The notes beneath the pieces were generated by a model, which was not told where the DNA came from, made no database searches, and saw only the letters and a list, made by a program, of their open reading frames with translations. DNA of 64,000 nt, from contig CBDDHT010000004.1 of assembly GCA_965228615.1 (NCBI GenBank), forward strand, positions 1,488,001 through 1,552,000. The letters are read 5' to 3'. Source of the DNA: CBDDHT01 sp965228615 (GTDB lineage Bacteria; Pseudomonadota; Alphaproteobacteria; Rhizobiales; Methyloligellaceae). Positions 8,885 through 16,717 of this stretch are shown here, in pieces. Numbering within the stretch: position 1 is the stretch's first letter; each line of letters opens with the position of its first letter. The position numbers and the translations under genes are program-made.

Positions 8885-11182
8885 TTGGAGCGACTCAAAA
8901 GTTGGGATTTTGACCACGTGGTGAAATCGGACTTTGAAGAGCGCCGCCTGTCGACAATCATCGTCACCGATGTGGTCGGCTACAGCAAGTTGATGGCAGG
9001 GGACGAACAGGGGACATTCGCGCAGCTCAAGGCCATCGAAAAGGAACTGGTTGAGCCGAAGATTGAGCAATATCACGGCCGGATCGTGAAGCTGACCGGC
9101 GACGGTGCATTGATGGAATTCGGCAGCGTCGTCAATGCGGTGCTCTTCGCCCTCGATGTGCAGCACGCCATGGAGGAACGGAACGCAGAGATCCCCGAAG
9201 ACCGTCAGATCCAGTTTCGCATCGGCATAAATATCGGCGACATCATCGTCAGCAGGGACGACATCTATGGAGATGGTGTGAATATCGCCGCCCGGCTTCA
9301 ACAGATTGCCGAGCCGGGCGGCGTTTTTGTCTCCCGCTACGTCTACAACCATGCGAAGGGCAAGGCGCACCTCGAATTCGAGCCGCTCGGCGAGAAGCGG
9401 GTGAAGAACATCCCCGAACCGATCGGCGTCTACCGGGTGTCGATCGATGGCAACCAATCGCACGCTGCATTCAAAAGTTCCGCAGCAGAAACTCCCTGGT
9501 GGCGATGGACCGTCGTCGCCGCCAGCCTGCTCCTGATCGCAACCGGCGCGGCACTTGCCGTGCTACGGCCTTGGGAAGCTGCCATTGAGCGTGCCAAGGT
9601 CGAGCGTATGGCTTTTCCGCTGCCGGCAAAGCCGTCCATCGCCGTGCTGCCATTCGCAAATGTGAGCGGCGATGCCGAACAAGAGTACTTTGCCGATGGC
9701 ATGACCGACGACCTGATCACGGATCTTTCGCAGGTCTCCGGGCTCTTCGTGATCGCCCGCAATTCGGTCTTCACCTATAAGGGGAAACCCATACGCGTGC
9801 AGCAAGTCGCCGAAGAACTCGGCGTCCGCTACGTGCTTGAGGGGAGCGTTCGACGTGCCGACGAACGCATTCGCATCAATGCCCAACTCACTGACGCGAC
9901 GACTGGCCGTCATCTGTGGGCCGAGCGCTACGATCGAGACTACAAGGATATCTTCGCGCTTCAGGACGAGGTAACACAGCGTATCGTCTCCGCGCTCTAT
10001 GTGCAGCTTACAGAAGGCGAAAAAGCCCAACTTGCAAGCAAAAAGACCGACGACCTGGAGGCTTATGAGTTCTATCTGCGCGGCCAGAAAGCAGTGCACA
10101 GCTTCTCCATTAGCTACACCGAGGAATTGAACACGGCGCTGTTGATGTATGAGGAGGCCATCAAGCGCGATCCATCCTTTGCCCGCGCATATATCGGTCA
10201 CGCCCTGGTAAGCCATTATGTATGGCGCGTCGCCTACGTCGTGCCGACACGTTCCGTCATTGAGGCCCGCCTGCGGGCGCGCAAGTCCATTCTTGCCGCT
10301 CTGGCGCTGGATCCCGGTATTCCGGAAGCCTATTCGGTGCTGGCACAAGTGCTGTTGGCGGATAGCCGATACGACCAGGCTCTGGCAGCGGCTGCCAATG
10401 CCGTCAAGCTGGACCCGAACAATGCCGACGGCTATGTGGTCCAGGCGCTAATTCTGTCAAAGGCCGGACATCACAAAGAGGCGCTCAAGATCATCTCGAA
10501 GGCCTTTCGTCTCAATCCGAAGCCTCCGCCGCACTACGATCTTTATCTGGGCAAGATCCAGTTCGGCAACCGGGACTATTTGCGTGCTGCGAAAAGCCTC
10601 AAAAAGGGCCTTCGTGGCCAACCACGCGCCTCCCTGTTCCTTTGGTACTTGGCACCGACCTACGCCTATCTTGGACGAATGAAGGAAGCCAAAGCTGAGA
10701 TCTTGGGCATCCTCGGGTTCGTCCCACACGAGAATCTGATGCGGCTTCGCCGGATCGGTCTCTACAAACTCGACAAGGATAGGGAGCACTTCGCGGAAGG
10801 GTACCGACGTGCTGGGGTCACCAAGTTGCCCTATGGCCATGATGTTTCGCAGGCGGTGAAGCTCAAGAACGGTGACATCAAGAAGCTGTTGTTCGGCCGC
10901 ACTGTCATTGCGACCAATAGGCGTAACTACCAGCGTTATCTTCTTGATCGGACCAGCGAGGGACGTCTGACCGTGCGCGGGCCTTTTGGCACCGATGCCG
11001 GTGTCAGCGTCGTCAAGAATGATCGCCTTTGTGATCGGATGCGGTCACTTGGCAACCGAGAATCCTGTGGCTTCCTATTCAGACAGGACGAGAGCGTCCG
11101 GCCCGACCTTGGAAGCTATCTCTACGTTAAGGACGACGGAGTCTTCACGATCTCCGCGGCGGCACCGCAGTTGGGGCGCTGA
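8885..11182 (+). CDS. Class III adenylate/guanylate cyclase with FlgO-like and TPR domains
   Basis: 765-residue multidomain protein. Residues about 18-185 form a class III nucleotide cyclase domain: TDVVGYS (first metal Asp), KLTGDGALMEF (second Asp) and GDGVNIAARL (conserved Asn and Arg), so it may be catalytically active. A single membrane segment follows at about residues 205-225 (WTVVAASLLLIATGAALAVL). Then comes the domain that begins PSIAVLPFANVSGD and contains GVRYVLEGSVRR, seen in many rhizobial cyclase and winged-helix regulators, and a C-terminal TPR-rich region (about 390-620). The layout suggests cyclic nucleotide signalling tied to protein-protein contacts at the membrane. The start could also be a later codon, as the conserved region begins at about residue 18. 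Monocistronic. Confidence 0.88.
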   Translation: MERLKSWDFDHVVKSDFEERRLSTIIVTDVVGYSKLMAGDEQGTFAQLKAIEKELVEPKIEQYHGRIVKLTGDGALMEFGSVVNAVLFALDVQHAMEERNAEIPEDRQIQFRIGINIGDIIVSRDDIYGDGVNIAARLQQIAEPGGVFVSRYVYNHAKGKAHLEFEPLGEKRVKNIPEPIGVYRVSIDGNQSHAAFKSSAAETPWWRWTVVAASLLLIATGAALAVLRPWEAAIERAKVERMAFPLPAKPSIAVLPFANVSGDAEQEYFADGMTDDLITDLSQVSGLFVIARNSVFTYKGKPIRVQQVAEELGVRYVLEGSVRRADERIRINAQLTDATTGRHLWAERYDRDYKDIFALQDEVTQRIVSALYVQLTEGEKAQLASKKTDDLEAYEFYLRGQKAVHSFSISYTEELNTALLMYEEAIKRDPSFARAYIGHALVSHYVWRVAYVVPTRSVIEARLRARKSILAALALDPGIPEAYSVLAQVLLADSRYDQALAAAANAVKLDPNNADGYVVQALILSKAGHHKEALKIISKAFRLNPKPPPHYDLYLGKIQFGNRDYLRAAKSLKKGLRGQPRASLFLWYLAPTYAYLGRMKEAKAEILGILGFVPHENLMRLRRIGLYKLDKDREHFAEGYRRAGVTKLPYGHDVSQAVKLKNGDIKKLLFGRTVIATNRRNYQRYLLDRTSEGRLTVRGPFGTDAGVSVVKNDRLCDRMRSLGNRESCGFLFRQDESVRPDLGSYLYVKDDGVFTISAAAPQLGR

Positions 11183-11228
11183 AGGCTATCCGGCCCGGAT
11201 CTCATGAGCGATCAACCTTCGGGTTCGA

Positions 11229-12590
11229 TCAGATCTTTCCGCGAGCCCGCCATTTCTCCCAGATCGCAGCGCATTGCGCATGCGCATCGTCGAGGGCATC
11301 CTGAGGCGAGGCGACGCCTGTGGCGGCCTTTGCAAACATGGAATTGAGGATCCAAGTGTTGAAGGTCTCGTCGATCGCTGCAGTCGTATAGCCGGGGTAG
11401 CCGACATTGACGGTCCAGTCGAGCACGTCCTGAAGCACAGCATATTTGTTGGATGGCTTAGCCCTTGGGTCATTTGCCAACCTCTGCGTCAAGTCTGGCA
11501 CCGTGCCGGGGAAGCTCGGGAAATTGTAGAATTTGCTCGCCTCGAAAGCAGTCTTGGATTGGCCGGCATAGTCAATCAGGAACTTTTTTGCGCCGTCTAT
11601 ATTCTTGGCGAACTTCCAGATCACATAAACGCTGATGATGTGCTCCAGGCCTAGCCCGCGCACCGGCCCTTGCGGCGGGCGGGCTAGATGAATGTGCTCT
11701 GTAACCGGGATTTTCTGTGTCTCGCCGATTCGGGTGATTGAGATGGCGTTCACAGTGAGAGACCCCTTACCCGTCAGCATGAAGTTGTTGTTGGAGGCAG
11801 AATCCCAGGTAAGCGCCGCGGGCGTCATCGCCTCCTGATAGAGGGCCTTGACATACCTGATGGCCTCCAGCGCCTCCTTCGATTTCAGGGAGAGATTCCC
11901 ATACGCGTCCTGGACCGAACCGCCGAAGGCGTACAAGATCGAGCGCATGGCCATTCCCGTATCGATCTCGGGCGAAAGGCCGATGCCGACCGGCAAGCCG
12001 TGCTTTTCCTTGATCTTGCGGCCGCCGATTCGAATATTGTCCCAGCTGTCAGGCATCATCCCGACGTCGTCCCAGAGGTCCTTCCGGTAATTGATGGGGT
12101 CGGGTGAATAACTATCTGAAAAGCCGAAATATTTCCCCGTCTTCGGATTGTAGGTACTCTTGATCGCCAGATCGATCGGCTTGCCATGGCGGCGTTCGCA
12201 CTCCTGGTAGATCTCGGCGTGATCGACAACGTGATCCTCGAACTTCGGCGGCGGGGTCACGAACATGAAGAGGTCATGGCCGTCCTGTGCCTGTACCTCT
12301 GCTTCGGCCCGCAGATTGAGTGTCGGCTCTGCGACGCGATCGACGATCACATCTGTGTCGTTCGCCTCGCCCCATTCCTTGACATAGGTCTCGTTGAACC
12401 AGGCATCATAACCGAGCACGAAATGGTTCCACTGCAGGATTCTCAGCGTCTTGGCTGCGCGCGCCGGACGAACATGGAAGAACGGACCGCAGCTGGCCAA
12501 CAGTCCCGCCGCAGAGGCGAACTGCAAGACCTGACGGCGTGTCGCGTCGCCGGTATGAGGCGCCTGCATTTTCTTTAGTTCGGTTGTCAT
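11229..12590 (-). CDS. ABC transporter extracellular solute-binding protein (orphan)
   Basis: 453-residue periplasmic binding protein of the family-1 (MalE/UgpB-like) type. The N-terminus has ATRRQVLQFASAAGLLASC before an export site ending RPARA; the twin arginine followed by a hydrophobic stretch resembles a Tat signal, and AAGLLASC could alternatively be a lipobox. The mature part begins KTLRILQWNHFV and has aromatic-rich ligand-binding loops (TYNPKTGKYFGFSDSYSPDP). No ABC permease or ATPase gene is adjacent, so its partners lie elsewhere or it acts as a sensor-type binder. It is divergent from the MetF-system operon across a 745-bp gap. The ligand is unknown; a sugar or polyol is the family default. 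Confidence 0.82.
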   Translation of the reverse strand: MTTELKKMQAPHTGDATRRQVLQFASAAGLLASCGPFFHVRPARAAKTLRILQWNHFVLGYDAWFNETYVKEWGEANDTDVIVDRVAEPTLNLRAEAEVQAQDGHDLFMFVTPPPKFEDHVVDHAEIYQECERRHGKPIDLAIKSTYNPKTGKYFGFSDSYSPDPINYRKDLWDDVGMMPDSWDNIRIGGRKIKEKHGLPVGIGLSPEIDTGMAMRSILYAFGGSVQDAYGNLSLKSKEALEAIRYVKALYQEAMTPAALTWDSASNNNFMLTGKGSLTVNAISITRIGETQKIPVTEHIHLARPPQGPVRGLGLEHIISVYVIWKFAKNIDGAKKFLIDYAGQSKTAFEASKFYNFPSFPGTVPDLTQRLANDPRAKPSNKYAVLQDVLDWTVNVGYPGYTTAAIDETFNTWILNSMFAKAATGVASPQDALDDAHAQCAAIWEKWRARGKI

Positions 12591-12960
12591 CTTGAGGCCC
12601 CTCTCGACCGTCTAACCTAGCTGAGCACTCCAGTACCAACCGCTGAACCGGATACGGCGAGCTTAGTCCGATCAAGAATTTGATGATTGATCTCGGTCAA
12701 TCGAACCGTGTGCTCGCCCCGAGGGTCAAGACAAGCCTCTGCCTGCAACCGCTTTTGCTCGGGATCGCTTATGGCGGCAATATCGAACAGGCGGTTGCCA
12801 ACATTCAAATGGCAACCGAAATCGGTTTTATTGACGGCTTGCCCTCGCCAGCGGTCGCGAAATGGCCCGCCGCCGGTCGGCGGAAAAGTGACATAAGGCG
12901 ACATATGATTTCTGACTGCGATAGTAGCGGGTACGCAGCAATTCCCAACCAGCACTCATT

Positions 12961-13014
12961 ATGAAACTGCGGCAGCCCAAACGGCGATTGCTGGTTCGAA
13001 TTGCTTCGAATTAG
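12961..13014 (+). CDS. Tiny ORF, possible leader peptide (17 aa)
   Basis: ATG AAA CTG start encoding MKLRQPKRRLLVRIASN. Its TAG stop overlaps the AGGAGGAG sequence that serves the next tiny ORF, so the two would be translationally coupled. No good SD precedes this one. It could be chance; listed because of the arrangement with the following SD. Confidence 0.2.
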   Translation: MKLRQPKRRLLVRIASN

Positions 13015-13024
13015 GAGGAGCCGG

Positions 13025-13063
13025 TTGAAACTCAGCCAGAATGTCCTAACCGCCAAACCATAG
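13025..13063 (+). CDS. Tiny ORF with strong SD (12 aa), possible leader peptide
   Basis: A strong SD, AGGAGGAG at 13013-13020, is followed after 4 nt by TTG and a 12-codon frame (MKLSQNVLTAKP) ending TAG. It lies about 270 nt before the ferredoxin-MvhD start. It may be a regulatory leader ORF or a chance SD. Confidence 0.22.
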   Translation: MKLSQNVLTAKP

Positions 13064-13117
13064 CGCGAGTGCTTTGTCAGCGGTAAGACCTGTCCAGACG
13101 GCTTCGCTCATTTGATA

Positions 13118-13139
13118 GCTCGCATTCGAATATGCGAGC
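13118..13139. promoter_or_regulatory. Inverted repeat upstream of MTHFR operon
   Basis: Perfect 8-bp arms GCTCGCAT and ATGCGAGC around the 6-nt centre TCGAAT. About 200 nt before the ATG at 13336. It could be an operator or a short hairpin in the leader transcript. Confidence 0.45.
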
Positions 13140-13201
13140 GAACGCTGCGAAAATAGCCAAATTTCCGCAGTTCCCGGCATCGCTTGCGGCCTTTAACCAT
13201 G

Positions 13202-13215
13202 CCCCGACGTCGGGG
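13202..13215. promoter_or_regulatory. 14-bp perfect palindrome upstream of MTHFR operon
   Basis: CCCCGACGTCGGGG, a gap-free palindrome 120 nt before the ATG at 13336. Without a loop it cannot form a good hairpin, so a dimeric regulator site is the more likely reading if it is functional. Confidence 0.4.
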
Positions 13216-13335
13216 TGCCCCCCAATTGGCGCTTATTGTCAGGTTTTTGGGGGCAATTCATACTTCGCTGCAATTTTTTGGATCGTCGCCTTCGGACGGC
13301 GCGATTTCCTATGGGTGATGGGAAAGCCTTCATTG

Positions 13336-14397
13336 ATGAGTGCACAGGCGGAAGAAGCGACTCAGAGTTTCTCGATCAAGATCGCAAGCACAGGCGAGGT
13401 TTTTCCTGTTCCGCCAAACAAGTCGATCCTGCGTGTGCTCGTTGAGAACGGCTACAAGGTTCGTAGCTCCTGTTCGGACGGGCGCTGCGGCACTTGCAAG
13501 ACAAAATACGTCGGAGGCGACCCCGATCATCGCGATACGGTGCTCGAGGTCGATGAGCGATCTGACTATTTGACCGTCTGCGTCTCGCGCGCGAAGTCCG
13601 CCGAGTTGGTGTTGGATCTGCCGGCCCCTGGCGCCGCTCAGGCAATCACCAATCCTTACCTGCTGGATCGGCCGATTGCCGTCGTTGATCAACGGATTTG
13701 CGTTGCCTGTCTCACCTGTGTGAGGGCCTGCACATTCGGCGCCGCAAGGATCGATCCGGACAAGCTTGGCGTCGGCGGTATTCTGGGAGCGGCAGCCGTC
13801 GACATGGACACCTGCACGGGCTGCGGTTTATGCGCAGCGGCCTGCCCTACCGGCGCGATCGGCATGACCCAGTTTTCTGACGTTGACCTCAACGCCGAAG
13901 TGAAAGAGTTCTTTGCAGCTCATACGTTACCAGCTACCAAGCCGTCGACAGCTCCGAAGATCGTCGCCTTCGCCTGCCCTAACTGCAAATCGGCCGCAAA
14001 GGCGCATCCATCTGCTGGCAGCGATGAACTCGATATCGTGGACATGCCCTGCACCGGCCGCGTCGACAATCTCCACGTGATGAAGACATTTGAAGCGGGT
14101 GCCGATGGCGTTCTCGTTACGGGCTGCGAGCCCGGACGCTGCAACTTTTCGACCGGCAATTTCAATGCTGATCGTCGTGTGAACTGGATTCGCGAATGGC
14201 TGGAGGACGTCGGCCTCGATGGCGCGCGCGCGCGCATGGTGCATCTGCCCGATGACGGTGCCGCCGCCTTCAAAGACGCCGTCGACGCCCTGACAAAAGA
14301 AATTGAAGCCTTGGGCCCAAATCCCATCCGCATTCAAAGCAACGGAGTCTCAAGCGCTCCGCAAGATAAATCGAGTCTAACGGCCGACACGGTTTAA
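13336..14397 (+). CDS. Multi-FeS ferredoxin fused to MvhD/FlpD domain (MTHFR electron-transfer subunit)
   Basis: 353-residue three-part protein. Residues about 10-95 are a plant-type [2Fe-2S] ferredoxin (Cys46, Cys51, Cys54 and Cys82). Residues 118-175 hold two [4Fe-4S] motifs (Cys122-125-128-132 and Cys160-163-166-170, the last followed by Pro). From about 205 the protein matches the MvhD/FlpD family: FACPNCKS, MPCTGRVD, VTGCEPGRC and RRVNWIREWLEDVGL. In acetogens and methanogens MvhD passes electrons between hydrogenase or MTHFR modules and heterodisulfide reductase; here no HdrABC gene is present. It is first of five genes spaced 16-69 nt apart, directly before MetV-Rieske and MetF, so it is inferred to carry electrons to or from methylene-THF reductase. 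Start at ATG 13336 (GGGAAAG upstream); ATG 13318 is possible. Confidence 0.85.
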   Translation: MSAQAEEATQSFSIKIASTGEVFPVPPNKSILRVLVENGYKVRSSCSDGRCGTCKTKYVGGDPDHRDTVLEVDERSDYLTVCVSRAKSAELVLDLPAPGAAQAITNPYLLDRPIAVVDQRICVACLTCVRACTFGAARIDPDKLGVGGILGAAAVDMDTCTGCGLCAAACPTGAIGMTQFSDVDLNAEVKEFFAAHTLPATKPSTAPKIVAFACPNCKSAAKAHPSAGSDELDIVDMPCTGRVDNLHVMKTFEAGADGVLVTGCEPGRCNFSTGNFNADRRVNWIREWLEDVGLDGARARMVHLPDDGAAAFKDAVDALTKEIEALGPNPIRIQSNGVSSAPQDKSSLTADTV

Positions 14398-14413
14398 AGA
14401 GGAGACAACGCCG

Positions 14414-15592
14414 ATGATCGTTGCAGAGCAAAAGCCGCTCGCCGACATCCAGAAGATGCTCAAAGGCAAGAAGAAGGTCCTCGCCGTAGGCTGTGGGACC
14501 TGCGTCTCCGTGTGCTTCTCGGGCGGCAAGAAAGAAACCGGCGCATTAGCTACCACATTGCGGACAGCCGCAGCTGCGAACGGCGAAGAGGTCGAGGTCG
14601 AAGAAGTCACCGTCCAACGCCAATGCGTGCAGGAGTTCATCCAGCCGATTGACGAGGATGTCGGCGACTATGACGCGGTGCTGTCGATGGCCTGCGGCGT
14701 TGGCGTCCAGACGATGGCCGAACGCTATGAGGGCACCCGTGTCTATCCGGGCCTCGACACGAATTTCATGGGGCAACCGACGGAACCCGGCATCTGGGAA
14801 GAACGTTGCGTCGGATGCGGAAACTGCGTGATCCACTATACGGGTGGCCTGTGTCCCATTACGCGCTGTCCGAAGCAGCTCATGAACGGTCCGTGCGGCG
14901 GGTCGGAAAACGGGAAGTGCGAAGTCGACAATTCCATGCCTTGCGTCTGGTCCAAGATCTGGGATCAGGTCGACAATCTCGACCTCATGGAAGAACTCAT
15001 GGATATTCAGCCGCCCAAGGACTGGTCGACCAGCCGGGGCGGCAGCATGCGCAAGGTTGTCGTGCGCGACGACCTGCACCAGCCGCGCGCTGAAAGCCCG
15101 TTCATCGAAGAAAGGCCGACCGCCCCTCCCCCGCCTGCACCGCCGGCAGCGGAAACGGCACAGGCGCCGGCGCTTGCAATCGAGCCCGAAGTTGCGGCCG
15201 ATGCCGAATGGATGCGCGTCTGCGCTGTCGCCGATGTCCCGGAAAGGTCCCTGAAGCGCTTCGAGGTCAAGGGGGTCGGTGTGATGATCGCCAATATGGG
15301 CGACTATCTCCGCGCATTCCCGCCCTACTGTCCTCATATGGCCGAACCCTTGGACGAGTCCGGCGAACTCGAAGGCGATACGCTGACATGCACCAAGCAC
15401 ATCTGGCAGTGGAACCTGAAAACTGGTGCCCTGTGCGGCATGGCCGAACGCCCGATCGAGACTTATCCGGTCAAACAGGAAGACGATGGGATCTATGTCT
15501 CGATCGAGAAGGAAATCGAGTACGAATATGACGATGACGATGTTGAAGAAGAGGAAGAAGAACTCGATGACGACGACTTCTTCAACGCCTGA
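14414..15592 (+). CDS. MetV-type MTHFR C-terminal protein fused to a Rieske domain
   Basis: 392-residue fusion. The N-terminal part matches the methylene-THF reductase C-terminal (MetV) family: VGCGTCVSVCFSGG (Cys27, Cys30, Cys34), a Cys-rich middle with ERCVGCGNCV and GLCPITRCPKQLMNGPCGG. A Pro/Ala-rich linker (about 237-257) leads to a Rieske [2Fe-2S] domain with CPH at 306-308 and CTKH at 326-329, the standard Cys-His/Cys-His ligand set. The C-terminus is an extreme acidic tail of Asp and Glu. In acetogens MetV is the FeS/zinc partner of MetF. The Rieske fusion adds a second redox carrier and suggests electron exchange with a high- or mid-potential partner. The SD GAGGAG precedes ATG 14414; MetF follows 21 nt after the stop. 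Confidence 0.87.
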   Translation: MIVAEQKPLADIQKMLKGKKKVLAVGCGTCVSVCFSGGKKETGALATTLRTAAAANGEEVEVEEVTVQRQCVQEFIQPIDEDVGDYDAVLSMACGVGVQTMAERYEGTRVYPGLDTNFMGQPTEPGIWEERCVGCGNCVIHYTGGLCPITRCPKQLMNGPCGGSENGKCEVDNSMPCVWSKIWDQVDNLDLMEELMDIQPPKDWSTSRGGSMRKVVVRDDLHQPRAESPFIEERPTAPPPPAPPAAETAQAPALAIEPEVAADAEWMRVCAVADVPERSLKRFEVKGVGVMIANMGDYLRAFPPYCPHMAEPLDESGELEGDTLTCTKHIWQWNLKTGALCGMAERPIETYPVKQEDDGIYVSIEKEIEYEYDDDDVEEEEEELDDDDFFNA

Positions 15593-15613
15593 TCGGAAAC
15601 GGAGACAGAATTC

Positions 15614-16648
15614 ATGAGTGCCGTAGCCGAACAGACAGCCCTCGCACCAGGCGATGCGAAACCAGGACTGAAATCAGGCAGCAACCTTGAGCGCGTCCTG
15701 GCCGCCGGCCATTTCGCGGTCACCGGCGAGCTTGGTCCGCCGCGCAGCATCAACAAGGATTTCGTCACCTCGCGGATCGACATGATGAAGGATCATGTGG
15801 ACGCCGCGAACCTGACCGACAACCAGACCGGCATTGTCCGTCTCTCCAGCATCGCCACCGGCATTCTGCTGGCGCAAAACGGCCTGGAGCCCGTCATTCA
15901 GATGACGTGCCGGGACCGCAACCGGCTGGCAATCCAGAGTGATCTCATGGGTGCCAATATCCACGGTGTCCAGAATGTGCTTTGCCTTTCCGGCGATCAT
16001 CAGTCCTTCGGCAACCATCCGGGCGCCAAGAACGTGCATGACGTCGACTCGATGCAGCTCATTCGCATGGTTCGCGATATGCGCGACGAGAACCGCTTCC
16101 AATGCGGCGACGAAATCAAAGGCGGCGGTCCGCGTTTGTTCATCGGAGCGGCAGCGAGCCCCTTCTCGTCGCCCATCGAACATCGCCCTTTGAGGTTGGC
16201 CAAGAAGGTCATAGCAGGCGCAGACTTCGTACAAACCCAGATGATCTTCGACATGGGGCAGTTCAGGGAATATATGAAGCGCGTGGTGGACATGGGGCTC
16301 CACGAGAAAGTCTCGATCCTTGCCGGCGTCGGGCCGCTGAAGAGCACGCCCATGGCCAAATTCCTGAACGATCAGGTGCCGGGCATCGTCGTCCCGGATG
16401 ATTGCATGAAACGGATGGAAGGCGCCGTGAAGGGCGTCGACTCGGATGACAAGATCGCTATGCGTGATGCCTGGCGTGCCGAGGGGATCAAGCTTTGCGT
16501 TGAGCAGATTCAGGAAGTTCGCGAGATAGAAGGCGTTGCCGGCGTTCACATCATGGCAATCCTGTGGGAAGCGGCAATTGCACCGATTGTCGAGGCAGCC
16601 GGCCTCTATCCCCGTCCCGTTGTTGATGCCGCGCCCGAAATCGCCTGA
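15614..16648 (+). CDS. metF: Methylenetetrahydrofolate reductase, MetF family
   Basis: 344-residue TIM-barrel protein of the MTHFR family. Recognisable blocks are AVTGELGPPRS at the N-terminus, ANLTDNQTGIVRLSS, EPVIQMTCRDRNRLAIQSDL, NVLCLSGDH (flavin/folate loop) and GADFVQTQMIFD (late barrel strand). It reduces 5,10-methylene-THF to 5-methyl-THF or runs in reverse during methyl-group oxidation. The sequence type (TCRDRNR, QTQMIFD) is that of the MetF found with MetV in anaerobes rather than the E. coli stand-alone enzyme. Its position behind the FeS subunits suggests that its flavin exchanges electrons with them rather than with NADH alone. The symbol denotes the family; a second housekeeping metF may exist elsewhere. 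Confidence 0.88.
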   Translation: MSAVAEQTALAPGDAKPGLKSGSNLERVLAAGHFAVTGELGPPRSINKDFVTSRIDMMKDHVDAANLTDNQTGIVRLSSIATGILLAQNGLEPVIQMTCRDRNRLAIQSDLMGANIHGVQNVLCLSGDHQSFGNHPGAKNVHDVDSMQLIRMVRDMRDENRFQCGDEIKGGGPRLFIGAAASPFSSPIEHRPLRLAKKVIAGADFVQTQMIFDMGQFREYMKRVVDMGLHEKVSILAGVGPLKSTPMAKFLNDQVPGIVVPDDCMKRMEGAVKGVDSDDKIAMRDAWRAEGIKLCVEQIQEVREIEGVAGVHIMAILWEAAIAPIVEAAGLYPRPVVDAAPEIA

Positions 16649-16717
16649 TTGGAAACCTGAACAAAAGAGCGATACTCTCTCAAGGCGACTGTCGAGACGC
16701 GCATGAGGGAGAGTGAG

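Larger units (their letters stand above)
12591..13335. other. Long intergenic region upstream of the MTHFR operon
   Basis: 745 bp between the binding-protein gene (leftward) and the ferredoxin-MvhD gene (rightward). No full-length gene is convincing. It contains two tiny ORFs in tandem (12961-13014 and 13025-13063) and two dyads (13118-13139 and 13202-13215), described separately. The size is unusual for this compact genome and suggests regulation of the operon. Confidence 0.5.

Noticed and set aside
12617..12955. 112-codon minus-strand frame in the gap before the MTHFR operon
   Set aside because: No SD, no domain recognised, and a similar-length frame is open on the other strand; not enough to call a gene.
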